Source of the DNA: Paracoccaceae bacterium
GTDB lineage: Bacteria > Pseudomonadota > Alphaproteobacteria > Rhodobacterales > Rhodobacteraceae
Direction of reading: 5' to 3'
DNA: 64,000 bases
NCBI GenBank assembly: GCA_030148225.1
Contig: JASBTX010000032.1
Coordinates: 62,001-126,000 of the forward strand
Of this stretch, positions 53,126 to 62,118 are shown in pieces (positions within the stretch are counted from its first letter, which is position 1; every line of letters begins with the position of its first letter). The translations under genes were made by a program, and so were the position numbers. The notes beneath the pieces were generated by a model. It was given only the letters and a program-made list of their open reading frames with translations, did no database searches and had not been told where the DNA came from.

Positions 53126-54040
53126 ATGATGATTTTTCGATTCGCATTCAAGATGGCGGCAGTGGCGGCGCTGGTGGCGGCGGGCACGCCCCGCGCCATG
53201 GCCGATATTCCCCGCATCGTGACCGATATCGCGCCGGTGCAATCGCTGGTGGCCATGGTCACGCGCGACCTGACGACGCCCGACCTGATTGTCACCCCCG
53301 GTGCCGCACCGCATGATTTCGCGCTGAAACCTTCGGCGGCGGCGGCGCTGGACGCGGCCGATATCGTGATCTGGATCGGGCCGGAACTGACGCCATGGCT
53401 GACCGATCCGCTGGCCGCGCTGGCGGGCGATGCGCGGCGGCTGACGCTTTTGGCGCTGCCCGGGACGCAGACGCTGGGGTTTCGCGCGGCCATGACGGCA
53501 CCGCATGACGATGACGAGCCCGACAGCGGCATCGACCCGCATGCGTGGCTTGATCCTGAAAACGGCCGCCTCTGGTTGACGGCCATCGCCGAGATGCTGG
53601 CCGGGGCTGACCCTGACAATGCGGCGCTCTACCGCGAAAATGCGGCGCTGGCCGGGGCGGAAATCGCCGCGCTCTCGGATGAGATCGCGCGTCTCTTTCC
53701 TGCGCCGCCCGCCAGGGATTTCATGGTGTTCCACGATGCCTATCACTATTTCGAACGCGCTGCCGGGCTGGAACCGCTGGGCGCGATCACGCTGGGCGAT
53801 GCGGCCAGCCCCGGACCGGCCCATATCGCGGCGCTTGCCCGGATAGCCGCCGAAAACACGGTAAGCTGCATCTTTGCCGAGCCGGATTACAGCCAGAGGC
53901 TGATCGACACGGTGACCGGCGCTTCCCGGCCCGAGGTTGTGGTGCTGGATCCGCTGGGCGGGTCGCTGCCGCCGGGTCCGGGGCTTTATCCGGCGCTGAT
54001 CGGCGGCATGGCACGCGACATGGCAGCCTGCCTGAACTAA
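53126..54040 (+). CDS. znuA: ZnuA, zinc-binding periplasmic protein
   Basis: 304 residues from MMIFRFAFKMAAVAALVAAGTPRAMA (signal peptide). Cluster 9 solute-binding fold. Zinc ligands: His in VTPGAAPHDFALKPS, His in DPHAWLDPENG, the late FMVFHDAYHYF His, and Asp/Glu in FAEPDYSQRL. The loop between the first two is acidic (HDDDEPDSG) rather than strongly His-rich. An ATG at 53096 with AAGGTGG upstream would add ten residues and run through the Zur palindrome; it is an alternative start. Confidence 0.93.
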   Translation: MMIFRFAFKMAAVAALVAAGTPRAMADIPRIVTDIAPVQSLVAMVTRDLTTPDLIVTPGAAPHDFALKPSAAAALDAADIVIWIGPELTPWLTDPLAALAGDARRLTLLALPGTQTLGFRAAMTAPHDDDEPDSGIDPHAWLDPENGRLWLTAIAEMLAGADPDNAALYRENAALAGAEIAALSDEIARLFPAPPARDFMVFHDAYHYFERAAGLEPLGAITLGDAASPGPAHIAALARIAAENTVSCIFAEPDYSQRLIDTVTGASRPEVVVLDPLGGSLPPGPGLYPALIGGMARDMAACLN

Positions 54041-54077
54041 CCTTCTGAACCGGCGCTCCTGAACAGGGGCGCAGCGA

Positions 54078-54824
54078 TCAGATACAGCGCCCGCCATCAA
54101 CCTCCATGCAGACGCCGGTGATCATGGCGGCCTCGTCCGAACAGAGATAGGCCGCCGCATTGCCCATATCCTCGGGCGTGGAGAACCGGCCAAGCGGTAT
54201 GGTCGAGAGAAAGCGCGCCCGCATCTCGGGCGTGTCTTCCCCCAGAAAGCGTTTGAGGAGCGGCGTTTCGCCCGCCACGGGGTTCAGCGCATTGACGCGC
54301 ACGCCTTCGGGGGCAAGCTCGACCGCCATGGCGCGGGTGGCGGTGTTCATCCAGCCCTTGGAGGCGTTGTACCAGCTGAGCCTCGGGCGCGGGCTGACCC
54401 CGGCGGTCGAGGCGATGTTCAGGATGGCCCCCTGCCCCCGCGCCTTCATCAGGGGCACGATATGGCGCGCGGTCAGATAGACGGATTTGGCATTGACGGC
54501 AAAGACGCGGTCAAACTCTTCCTCGCCGATCTCTTCCATTGGAGCGGGCAGATGGGTGATGCCGGCATTATTGACCAGAATGTCGATATCGCCCCAGGCA
54601 TCCACCGCCGCCGATGTCAGCCCGGCAACGTCCGCGTCGCGCGAGACATCGCCGCCACGCACCAGAACGCCCGCGCCCAGTTCCGCCGCCAGTTCATCAG
54701 CCAGCGCGGTATTCAGATCGACGATCATCACACGCGCGCCTTCGGCCACGAATTTCCGCACGATCCCGGCGCCAAATCCCGACGCGCCGCCGGTGACAAT
54801 CGCTGTTTTGCCCTGAAGCCTCAT
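54078..54824 (-). CDS. SDR-family oxidoreductase (glucose/3-oxoacyl-reductase-like)
   Basis: 248 residues from MRLQGKTAIVTGGASGFGAGIVRKF, with GGAGGAAAG directly upstream. NAD(P) motif TGGASGFG at about 11-18, NNAG, catalytic Ser in IASTAGVSPRP and Tyr/Lys in WYNASKGW. Asp in MIVDLNTALA suggests NAD preference. C-terminus ends ITGVCMEVDGGRCI, typical. Last gene of a four-gene minus-strand catabolic set. Confidence 0.9.
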   Translation of the reverse strand: MRLQGKTAIVTGGASGFGAGIVRKFVAEGARVMIVDLNTALADELAAELGAGVLVRGGDVSRDADVAGLTSAAVDAWGDIDILVNNAGITHLPAPMEEIGEEEFDRVFAVNAKSVYLTARHIVPLMKARGQGAILNIASTAGVSPRPRLSWYNASKGWMNTATRAMAVELAPEGVRVNALNPVAGETPLLKRFLGEDTPEMRARFLSTIPLGRFSTPEDMGNAAAYLCSDEAAMITGVCMEVDGGRCI

Positions 54825-54857
54825 CTTTCCTCCTTTGCCGGGATGCGGGTCCGGCAT

Positions 54858-56312
54858 CTATCCGTGGCGCGCGGCCACTGTCTTGAGCGTTGAAAAGCCA
54901 TACAGCGCCTCGAAGCCTTTTTCGCGGCCATGACCGCTGAGGCCGGTGCCGCCAAAGGGCAGTTCCACACCGCCGCCCGCACCGTAATTGTTGATAAAAA
55001 CCTGGCCCGACCGGATCGCCCGCGCCAGACGCATCTGGCGTGCGCCGTCACGCGACCAGACCGAGGCGACAAGGCCGTAATCTGTGCCATTGGCAATCGC
55101 CAGCGCCTCGTCTTCGTCATCGAAGGGGATGATCACCTGCACGGGGCCGAAAATCTCGTCCTGCGCCAGCACGTGATCGGGGGGCACATCGGCAAAGAGC
55201 TGCGGCGCGACATAGCTGCCGCCCGACGGCGCATCATCGGCAATCTGACCGGTGGCGGCCGTGGTCAGATCGCTGCCCTGCGCCAGAAAACCCGTCACGA
55301 TTTTCTGCTGGCGGTCCGAGATCAGCGGCCCGACATCCAGATCGGCCAGCGCCGGACCGACCCTGAGCGCGCCATAGGCCGCCGACATGCGCGCAACGAC
55401 CTGATCATAGACGCCCCGCTGGGCCAGAATGCGCGACGAGGCCGAGCATGTCTGACCGGCATTCTGGATACCTGCGCCGACCAGAAAGGGCAGCGCATCA
55501 TCGATATCGGCATCATCAAATACGATCTGGGGGGATTTGCCGCCCAGTTCCAGCGTCACCGGCACGACATTGGCCGCCGCCGCACCCTGAACCAGCCGCC
55601 CGACGCCGACCGAGCCGGTAAACGAAACATGCTGGACGCCCGGATGGGCAGAGAGTGCCGCCCCGGCCTCGGCCCCGATGCCGGGCACGACATTCAGCGC
55701 GCCCGCGGGCAGACCGGCGCGCTGCGCGATCTCGCCAAAGGCCAGCGCGGTCAGGCAGGCCTCTTCCGCCGGTTTCAGCACCGCCGCGTTGCCCATGGCC
55801 AGTGCCGCGCCGACCGAACGGCCGATGATCTGCATCGGATAGTTCCAGGGCACGATATGGCCGGTCACGCCATGCGGCTCGCGCAGCGTATAGACGGTGT
55901 AACCATCGAGATAGGGGATGGTGGTGCCATGCACCTTGTCCGCCGCGCCGCCGTAAAATTCGAGATAACGCGCCAGCGCGGTGACATCGGCGCGCGCCTG
56001 GCGAAGCGGCTTGCCGACATCCATCGCCTCGAGCCGGGCAAGCTCGTCGATATTGTCCAGAACCAGCGTTCCCATCCGGTGCAGGATGCGGCCACGCTCG
56101 GCGGCGCTCAGCCGTCCCCAATCACCGTTACGGGCCGCCGCTGCCGCCACGACGGCGGCATCGATATCGGCCTGCCCGCCGCGTGCGATTTCGCAAAGCG
56201 TTTCGCCGGATGACGGATCGATCAGCGCCAGACGGGCCCCGGAGAGGGGCGGCTGCCAGAGACCGTTGATCAGGCACTGGTCGGGACGAATGCCAAGGGG
56301 GGTGACGCTCAT
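54858..56312 (-). CDS. Aldehyde dehydrogenase family protein
   Basis: 484 residues. GHIVPWNYPMQIIGRSVGAALAMGNAAVLKPAEEA, FTGSVGVGR, catalytic Glu in LELGGKSPQ and catalytic Cys in NAGQTCSASSRI are intact; C-terminal PFGGTGLSGHGREKG is the usual substrate-side motif. NAD(P)-dependent oxidation of an aldehyde; the substrate is not evident. 33 nt upstream of the SDR and 25 nt downstream of the next SDR, so co-transcribed. Confidence 0.92.
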   Translation of the reverse strand: MSVTPLGIRPDQCLINGLWQPPLSGARLALIDPSSGETLCEIARGGQADIDAAVVAAAAARNGDWGRLSAAERGRILHRMGTLVLDNIDELARLEAMDVGKPLRQARADVTALARYLEFYGGAADKVHGTTIPYLDGYTVYTLREPHGVTGHIVPWNYPMQIIGRSVGAALAMGNAAVLKPAEEACLTALAFGEIAQRAGLPAGALNVVPGIGAEAGAALSAHPGVQHVSFTGSVGVGRLVQGAAAANVVPVTLELGGKSPQIVFDDADIDDALPFLVGAGIQNAGQTCSASSRILAQRGVYDQVVARMSAAYGALRVGPALADLDVGPLISDRQQKIVTGFLAQGSDLTTAATGQIADDAPSGGSYVAPQLFADVPPDHVLAQDEIFGPVQVIIPFDDEDEALAIANGTDYGLVASVWSRDGARQMRLARAIRSGQVFINNYGAGGGVELPFGGTGLSGHGREKGFEALYGFSTLKTVAARHG

Positions 56313-56337
56313 GTGATCCTCTTATACTGGCGCTGGT

Positions 56338-57021
56338 TCAGAACCGTTCGGGCGCGGGGCGGAAATCAGCCTCGTGGCTCCAGACCGAGGGCGGCTGCGC
56401 GGCGAGCTGAACATATTGGCGGGCGATATCGGCGGGTTCCATCATCTGGTCGGGGTCCATCCCGTATGCGGCGCGGGCGCGGTCCGAGGCGATGATGCCG
56501 TCAATGATCGTATGCACGACATGCACGCCCTTGGGATGATAGGCGCGCGCCAGCGACTGGCACAGCCCGCGCAGCCCGAACTTGGCACTGGCAAAGGCCG
56601 CAAACTGTGCCCCGCCCCGCTGGCTGGCCGTGGCACCGGTGGCGATGAATGTGCCCCCCTTTCCCGATGCCATGACGGGCAGGCAGATGTGGGCCAGATG
56701 AACCGCCGACAGGACGATCCCCTGCCAGCAACGGTCGAAATCGGCTGGTGTAAGCGTGTCGAAATCGCCGCGCACCATCTGGGATGGGTTGTGCACGACA
56801 ACGCGCGGCGGGCCGAATTCGGCGATGAGCGGATCAAGCGTGGCGCGCAGCTGGTCGGCGTCTGTCAGGTCGCAGGCGCGGATGTTATGCGTGCTGTCTG
56901 CGGGGGCGCCGCTGCGCCTGAGGCCGATGGCGGTCATTCCGTCGGCAGAAAATGCCTCGATCAGCGCGGTGCCAAGGCCCGGTCCTGCCCCGCCGATCAG
57001 TGCCCATGATGTCTTTGCCAT
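56338..57021 (-). CDS. SDR-family protein with altered catalytic tyrosine
   Basis: 227 residues from MAKTSWALIGGAGPGLGTALIEAF. The nucleotide motif is GGAGPGLG and VVHNPSQ takes the NNAG place. Where SDRs have YxxxK, the sequence is AAFASAKFGLRGLCQSL: Phe replaces Tyr, with the Lys kept. It may be non-catalytic or use another acid. Ends DFRPAPERF. Between the sugar kinase and aldehyde dehydrogenase genes. Confidence 0.85.
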   Translation of the reverse strand: MAKTSWALIGGAGPGLGTALIEAFSADGMTAIGLRRSGAPADSTHNIRACDLTDADQLRATLDPLIAEFGPPRVVVHNPSQMVRGDFDTLTPADFDRCWQGIVLSAVHLAHICLPVMASGKGGTFIATGATASQRGGAQFAAFASAKFGLRGLCQSLARAYHPKGVHVVHTIIDGIIASDRARAAYGMDPDQMMEPADIARQYVQLAAQPPSVWSHEADFRPAPERF

Positions 57022-57130
57022 GTGGTCCCCCCCGGATGCGGCGCGGGCGCGGGCACCCGAACCTGCATCGCAAGCCTAGCAAGCGGTCGGGGCGAAAACC
57101 AGACCCAGCCGTGGGACAAAACGGGCGGGT

Positions 57131-58036
57131 TCAGATCAGCGCGCCGCGCGTCTGGATCACGCGGGCCGCGCAGGCCTGACCGGCAGCGATGGCCCGGCCG
57201 ATCGGTTCGCCCGAGATCAGCGCCGCGAGGCATGCGCCGTTAAAGGAATCGCCCGCCCCCGTGGTATCGACGGGTTTGGCCACGGGGGGCGATGCGGCCT
57301 CGCCGGACTGTCCGTCCTGCAGGTAGAGCACCGCGCCCGGGCCGTTCTTGACGATCACGGTTTCGGCCCCGGCCCCGGCATAGCGTGCGCGCGTGGCTTC
57401 CGGCGTGGCGTCACCGAAACAGGCGGCCTCGTCATCGAAACTGGGCAGCACGATACTGCTGACGGTAGCGGCGCTGGTCAGAACGTCGCGGGCGGTATCC
57501 TTGTCAGGCCAGAGCGCGGGGCGGATATTGGGGTCAAGCGCGACGGTCGCCCCGGCGGCGCGCCGCGCTGCCAGCCCCGTCAGCAGGCGCGCGCGATCAT
57601 CCTCGGGCAGGATGGCCAGCGTGATGCCGGAGACATAGATCAACCGCGCCGCGTCCATCTGCGCACCCAGCCAGTCACCATCGGCGGCCAGACTGCGCGC
57701 CGCCGACTGCGACCGCCAATAGGTAAAGCTGCGTTCGGCCCCGTCGAGCGTGATCAGGTAGAGCCCGGGCGAACGGCCCGCGATGCGACGCACCGCCGAA
57801 CAGTCGATGCCGCCACCCGAAATGAAGGCAAGCATGTCGTCAGAGATCGGATCCTGACCTACGGCAGAACAGAAAGAGACGGTCCAGTCCTCATCCAATG
57901 CCTTGCGCGCATACCAGAGCGCGTTCAGCACATCACCGGCAAAACCGCGCTGATAGCTGCCATCGGTCTGCGGCGACATCTCGACCATGGCTTCGCCGAT
58001 GCCCAGAATGGTCTGCGAAAGTTCGGCTGTTGTCAT
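57131..58036 (-). CDS. PfkB-family sugar kinase, 2-keto-3-deoxygluconate-kinase-like
   Basis: 301 residues. N-terminal IGEAMVEMSPQTDGSYQRGFAGDVLNALWYARKAL is typical of KdgK-type kinases. The catalytic/anion-hole motif DTTGAGDSFNGA is near residue 255 and VIVKNGPGAVLYL precedes it. Phosphorylates a sugar acid or ketose; specificity is inferred only. Heads the minus-strand set with two SDRs and an aldehyde dehydrogenase, so probably part of a sugar or sugar-acid degradation route. Divergent from the XRE regulator. Confidence 0.88.
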   Translation of the reverse strand: MTTAELSQTILGIGEAMVEMSPQTDGSYQRGFAGDVLNALWYARKALDEDWTVSFCSAVGQDPISDDMLAFISGGGIDCSAVRRIAGRSPGLYLITLDGAERSFTYWRSQSAARSLAADGDWLGAQMDAARLIYVSGITLAILPEDDRARLLTGLAARRAAGATVALDPNIRPALWPDKDTARDVLTSAATVSSIVLPSFDDEAACFGDATPEATRARYAGAGAETVIVKNGPGAVLYLQDGQSGEAASPPVAKPVDTTGAGDSFNGACLAALISGEPIGRAIAAGQACAARVIQTRGALI

Positions 58037-58163
58037 TGCGCTGTCCCGTCGGCTGCGATCTTGGGCGCTGATAGCAAGCCCGGCGCGCGGGGGGGAGTCG
58101 GAAATCGGGTGAACGGGTTGATTTCCGGGCGGTCATCACCTCTCTTGGTCGGAGGAGCGTCAC

Positions 58164-58796
58164 ATGTCATCACCCCGCCTGTCCCAGAACCCGCACCGCA
58201 CGCGCGACGCCCGTGAAAAGGTGCTGGAGGTGGCCATCGGGCGCGAGCTGCGCGCCTTTCGCCGCCAGCAATCGATTACGGTGGCCGATCTGTCGCGGAT
58301 GACGGGGCTGTCGGCGGGCATGCTCTCGAAGATCGAAAACGGTCAGACCTCGCCCTCGCTGACCACGTTGCAGGCGCTGTCGGAAGCGCTGAGCGTGCCG
58401 CTGACCGCGTTTTTTCGCGGCTTCGAGGAACATCGCCCGGCGGTCCATACCCGCGCCGGTGACGGGGTCGAGATCGACCGCGAAGGGACACGCGCCGGGC
58501 ATCAGTATAATCTGCTGGGGCATCTGGGGTCGAATGACAGCGGCGTCATCGTCGAGCCCTATCTGATCACGCTTAGCGAAAGTTCGGACATCTTTCCGAC
58601 CTTTCAGCATGACGGCATCGAGTTCCTGTTCATGCTGGAGGGCGAGGTCGAGTACCGCCACGGCAACACGGTCTATCCGCTGAAACCCGGCGACACGCTG
58701 TTTTTCGACGCTGACGCACCGCACGGGCCGGAGGGGCTGACGCGGCTGCCGGCGCGGTATCTGTCGGTCATCGCCTATCCGCGTTCGGATCACTGA
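58164..58796 (+). CDS. XRE-family regulator with C-terminal cupin domain
   Basis: 210 residues. A strong GGAGGAG lies upstream. Helix-turn-helix at about 32-86: QQSITVADLSRMTGLSAGMLSKIENGQTSPSLTTLQALSEAL. The C-terminal cupin (about 115-205) contains FQHDGIEFLFMLEGEVEYRHGNTVYPLKPGDTLFFDADAPHGPEGL. Such proteins sense small amines or amino-acid derivatives and often control the adjacent catabolic genes; here the methylamine-type cluster starts 108 bp downstream. Confidence 0.9.
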   Translation: MSSPRLSQNPHRTRDAREKVLEVAIGRELRAFRRQQSITVADLSRMTGLSAGMLSKIENGQTSPSLTTLQALSEALSVPLTAFFRGFEEHRPAVHTRAGDGVEIDREGTRAGHQYNLLGHLGSNDSGVIVEPYLITLSESSDIFPTFQHDGIEFLFMLEGEVEYRHGNTVYPLKPGDTLFFDADAPHGPEGLTRLPARYLSVIAYPRSDH

Positions 58797-58820
58797 ACCC
58801 GGCGCGCCCACGCATCAGAG

Positions 58821-58833
58821 GAAACTTTGTTTC
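58821..58833. promoter_or_regulatory. Short palindrome ahead of the methylamine-type operon
   Basis: GAAAC, TTT, GTTTC in the 108-bp gap between the XRE-cupin gene and the amidotransferase gene. A possible operator for that regulator; weak because it is short. Confidence 0.3.
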
Positions 58834-58904
58834 TTGTGAGTTGAAATGCTGCCCTTGTTCATGCTAGCGGTTTCGGTGTTGCAGGGTTTGACCGGGGGTG
58901 TGTC

Positions 58905-59834
58905 ATGTGTGGAATCGTGGGGCTGTTTCTGAAGGACCGGGCGCTGGAGCCTGAACTGGGCAGCCTGCTGACGGATATGCTGATCACCATGTCCGACCGG
59001 GGACCGGATAGTGCCGGTATCGCCATCTATCGCGACGCCGATCCCGACCGCATCAAGCTGACGGTTCAGTCCGCCGATCCCGAACGCGATTTCGACGGGC
59101 TTGGTGAACGGCTGGAAAAGGCGCTGAAGACGCCCGTGGACCTGACGGTCAATGACACGCATGCGGTGTTATCGCTGGCCGCGGCATCGGGTGAGGCGGC
59201 GCGTGCCTGCCTCAGGTCCGATCACCCCGGGATCCGGATCATGGGCGCGGGATCGTCCATCGAGATCTACAAGGAGGTCGGCCTGCCCGGTGATGTGGCC
59301 CGGCGCTTTGGCCTCGGCAACATGGCCGGGACGCATGGTATCGGCCATACGCGCATGGCAACCGAATCAGCCGTGACGACCGAAGGTGCGCATCCCTTCA
59401 ACACCGGGCCGGATCAGTGCCTTGTCCATAATGGCTCTTTGTCCAACCACAACACGCTCAGGCGCAGGCTGCGCCACGAAGGCCTGACCATCGAGACCGA
59501 GAACGACACCGAGGTCGGGGCCGCCTATCTGACATGGCAGATGCAGAACGGCGCGACGCTGGGCGAGGCGCTGGAGCGTTCGGTCACCGATCTGGACGGG
59601 TTTTACACCTTTGTCGTCGGTACAGGTGACGGGTTCGGCGTGTTGCGCGATCCGATTGCCTGCAAACCGGCGGTGCTGGCCGAAACCGACCGTTATGTCG
59701 CCTTTGGCAGCGAATACCGCGCGCTGGTCAACCTGCCGGGTATCGATACCGCAAGGGTCTGGGAACCCGAACCCGCCACCGTTTATTTCTGGCGCCATGA
59801 TGACGGGCCGCAAAACCAGAGAAAGGCAGCCTGA
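58905..59834 (+). CDS. mgsA: N-methylglutamate synthase subunit A-like, class II glutamine amidotransferase (GlxB-type)
   Basis: 309 residues. Starts MCGIVGLFLKDRALEP, so Cys2 becomes the N-terminal nucleophile, as in class II amidotransferases; SDRGPDSAGIAIY, TRMATESAVTTEGAHPF, LVHNGSLSNHNTLR and NDTEVGAAYL are family signatures. In the N-methylglutamate pathway MgsABC convert gamma-glutamylmethylamide to N-methylglutamate. Followed by mgsB with 1 nt between. Confidence 0.88.
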   Translation: MCGIVGLFLKDRALEPELGSLLTDMLITMSDRGPDSAGIAIYRDADPDRIKLTVQSADPERDFDGLGERLEKALKTPVDLTVNDTHAVLSLAAASGEAARACLRSDHPGIRIMGAGSSIEIYKEVGLPGDVARRFGLGNMAGTHGIGHTRMATESAVTTEGAHPFNTGPDQCLVHNGSLSNHNTLRRRLRHEGLTIETENDTEVGAAYLTWQMQNGATLGEALERSVTDLDGFYTFVVGTGDGFGVLRDPIACKPAVLAETDRYVAFGSEYRALVNLPGIDTARVWEPEPATVYFWRHDDGPQNQRKAA

Positions 59835-59835
59835 G

Positions 59836-60513
59836 ATGCAGGTGATCGATCTGGCCACGATGCCGCTGCGCGACATGAACGCCACCCTTCAGGCGCAGGG
59901 CGCAGAGACCAACCAGCGGGCGTGGGAAATTGCCAATCCGCGCGGCGCGCATGCCATTGCGGTCGGGCTGGATGCGCCGATTGCCGTGCGGGTTGCGGGA
60001 TCGACGGGATATTACTGCGCCGGCATGAACCAGCAGGCCGAGATCACGGTCACCGGTTCCGCCGGGCCGGGCGTCGCCGAAAACATGATGAGCGGCAAGG
60101 TCGTGATCGAGGGCGATGCCTCGCAATATGCCGGGGCAACGGGGCATGGCGGGCTGTTGGTGATCCGTGGCAATGCCGCGTCCCGCTGCGGGATATCGAT
60201 GAAGGGGATCGATATCGTGGTCGAGGGCAATGTCGGGCATATGAGCGCCTTCATGGCACAATCGGGCCGGCTGGTCGTTTGCGGCGATGCGGGCGATGCG
60301 CTGGGTGACAGCCTTTACGAGGCGCGGCTTTACGTGCGCGGTTCGGTCAGGTCGCTGGGCGCGGATTGCATCGAGAAAGAGATGCGCGCCGAGCATCTGG
60401 CCGAGCTGGAGGAATTGCTGAGCGCCGCCGGATCGGATGCGGTGGCCGGGGATTTCCGCCGCTACGGCTCGGCCCGGCAGCTTTATCATTTCAACATCGA
60501 CAACGCGTATTGA
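59836..60513 (+). CDS. mgsB: N-methylglutamate synthase subunit B-like, GltB C-terminal-domain-like (GlxC-type)
   Basis: 225 residues from MQVIDLATMPLRDMNATLQ. The right-handed beta-helix of glutamate synthase's C-terminal domain is plain, with GxGxG-spaced turns (AGATGHGGLLVIRGNAASRCGISMKGIDIVVEGNVGHMSAFMAQSG). Structural subunit linking the amidotransferase and FMN subunits. 7 nt before mgsC. Confidence 0.88.
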   Translation: MQVIDLATMPLRDMNATLQAQGAETNQRAWEIANPRGAHAIAVGLDAPIAVRVAGSTGYYCAGMNQQAEITVTGSAGPGVAENMMSGKVVIEGDASQYAGATGHGGLLVIRGNAASRCGISMKGIDIVVEGNVGHMSAFMAQSGRLVVCGDAGDALGDSLYEARLYVRGSVRSLGADCIEKEMRAEHLAELEELLSAAGSDAVAGDFRRYGSARQLYHFNIDNAY

Positions 60514-60520
60514 GGCCCTG

Positions 60521-61858
60521 ATGTCCGACACCGACAAGGCGGGCGCCCCCCGCACCGACCCCATCCAGTCCGGCACGTTCACCCGCCCGATCAATGCCGA
60601 GATCCGCCGGGCTGCGGCCACCGGCATATACGATATTCGCGGCGGCGGAGCCAAACGCAAGGTGCCGCATTTCGACGATCTGCTTTTTCTGGGCGCGTCG
60701 ATGTCGCGCTATCCGCTGGAAGGCTACCGCGAGAAATGCGACACCGATGTCACGCTGGGCACGAGATACGCCAAAAACCCGATCCGGCTGGATATTCCGG
60801 TCACCATCGCGGGGATGAGTTTCGGTGCGCTCAGCGGTCCGGCCAAAGAGGCGCTGGGGCGCGGCGCGACGCTGGCGGGCACATCGACCACCACGGGCGA
60901 TGGCGGCATGACGCCCGAGGAACTCGGCCATTCCGACAAGCTGGTCTATCAGTACCTGCCATCGCGCTATGGCATGAACCCGCGCGACCTGCGCCGGGCC
61001 GATGCGATCGAGATTGTCGTGGGCCAGGGGGCCAAGCCGGGCGGCGGCGGCATGCTCTTGGGTCAAAAAATCAGTGACCGCGTCGCCGGGATGCGCAACC
61101 TGCCTGCCGGGATCGATCAGCGTTCGGCCTGCCGCCATCCCGACTGGACGGGGCCGGATGATCTGGAAATCAAGATCCTGGAACTGCGCGAAATCACCGG
61201 CTGGCAGGTGCCGATCTATGTCAAGATCGGCGGCGCCCGGCCCTATTTCGACACCACGCTGGCGGTCAAGGCGGGGGCGGATGTCGTGGTGCTGGACGGG
61301 ATGCAGGGCGGCACGGCGGCCAGTCAGGACGTCTTTATCGAACATGTCGGCCAGCCGACGCTGGCCTGTATCCACGGCGCGGTTCAGGCGCTGCGCGATC
61401 TGGGCATGCACCGCGAGGTTCAGCTGATCGTCTCGGGCGGGATCCGCACCGGTGCCGATGTCGCCAAGGCGATGGCGCTGGGGGCGGATGCGGTGGCCAT
61501 CGGCACCGCCGCGCTGATCGCGCTGGGCGACAATGACCCGAAATGGGAGGCCGACTATCAGGCGCTGGGCACGACGGCGGGCGCCTATGATGACTGGCAC
61601 GAAGGGCGCGATCCGGCGGGCATCACCACCCAGGACCCGGCGCTGATGGCGCGGCTGGACCCGGTCGAGGGCGGGCGGCGGCTGAACAACTACCTGCGCG
61701 TCCTGACGCTGGAGGCGCAAACCATCGCACGCGCCTGCGGCAAAAGCCACCTGCACAATCTGGAACCCGAGGATCTCTGCGCACTGACCATTGAGGCCGC
61801 CGCCATGGCGCGCGTGCCGCTCTCGGGGACGGACTGGATCCCGGGCCAGACCCTGTGA
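60521..61858 (+). CDS. mgsC: N-methylglutamate synthase subunit C-like, FMN-binding glutamate-synthase domain (GlxD-type)
   Basis: 445 residues. TIM-barrel with IPVTIAGMSFGALSGPAKEALGRGA, STTTGDGGMTPEE, GQGAKPGGGGMLLGQKIS, VYVKIGGARPYFDT-like IYVKIGGARP, GMQGGTAASQDVF and IVSGGIRTGADVAKAMALGADAVAIGTAA, all typical of the GltB synthase domain. Catalytic subunit in the MgsABC complex. The stop overlaps the next start as GTGA. Confidence 0.92.
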   Translation: MSDTDKAGAPRTDPIQSGTFTRPINAEIRRAAATGIYDIRGGGAKRKVPHFDDLLFLGASMSRYPLEGYREKCDTDVTLGTRYAKNPIRLDIPVTIAGMSFGALSGPAKEALGRGATLAGTSTTTGDGGMTPEELGHSDKLVYQYLPSRYGMNPRDLRRADAIEIVVGQGAKPGGGGMLLGQKISDRVAGMRNLPAGIDQRSACRHPDWTGPDDLEIKILELREITGWQVPIYVKIGGARPYFDTTLAVKAGADVVVLDGMQGGTAASQDVFIEHVGQPTLACIHGAVQALRDLGMHREVQLIVSGGIRTGADVAKAMALGADAVAIGTAALIALGDNDPKWEADYQALGTTAGAYDDWHEGRDPAGITTQDPALMARLDPVEGGRRLNNYLRVLTLEAQTIARACGKSHLHNLEPEDLCALTIEAAAMARVPLSGTDWIPGQTL

Positions 61859-62118
61859 CGCGCTACATGGTCATCGAGCATTTCCGCGACGGCACGCCCG
61901 ACCGGGTCTATGACCGGTTTCACGCGCGGGGACGGATGCTGCCCCCCGGGCTGGTCTATATCGACAGCTGGCTGTCGGCGGCGGGCGATACATGCTGGCA
62001 GATCATGGAAACCGACGATCCGGCAAATTTTGACAGCTGGACCGCGGCTTGGCAGGATTTGACAGCATTCGACATCATTGAACTGACCGATAAACCGCAG
62101 AGGGACCCCAGACCATGA
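61855..62118 (+). CDS. DUF3303-like small protein in the methylamine-type operon
   Basis: 87 residues, GTG start in the mgsC stop overlap. MTRYMVIEHFRDGTPDRVYDRFHARGRMLPPGLVYIDSWLSAAGDTCWQIMETDDPANFDSW matches the DUF3303 dimeric alpha-beta barrel-like pattern. No known activity. Tight coupling on both sides (4-nt overlaps with mgsC and the ligase gene) argues for a function in the same pathway. Confidence 0.82.
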   Translation: MTRYMVIEHFRDGTPDRVYDRFHARGRMLPPGLVYIDSWLSAAGDTCWQIMETDDPANFDSWTAAWQDLTAFDIIELTDKPQRDPRP

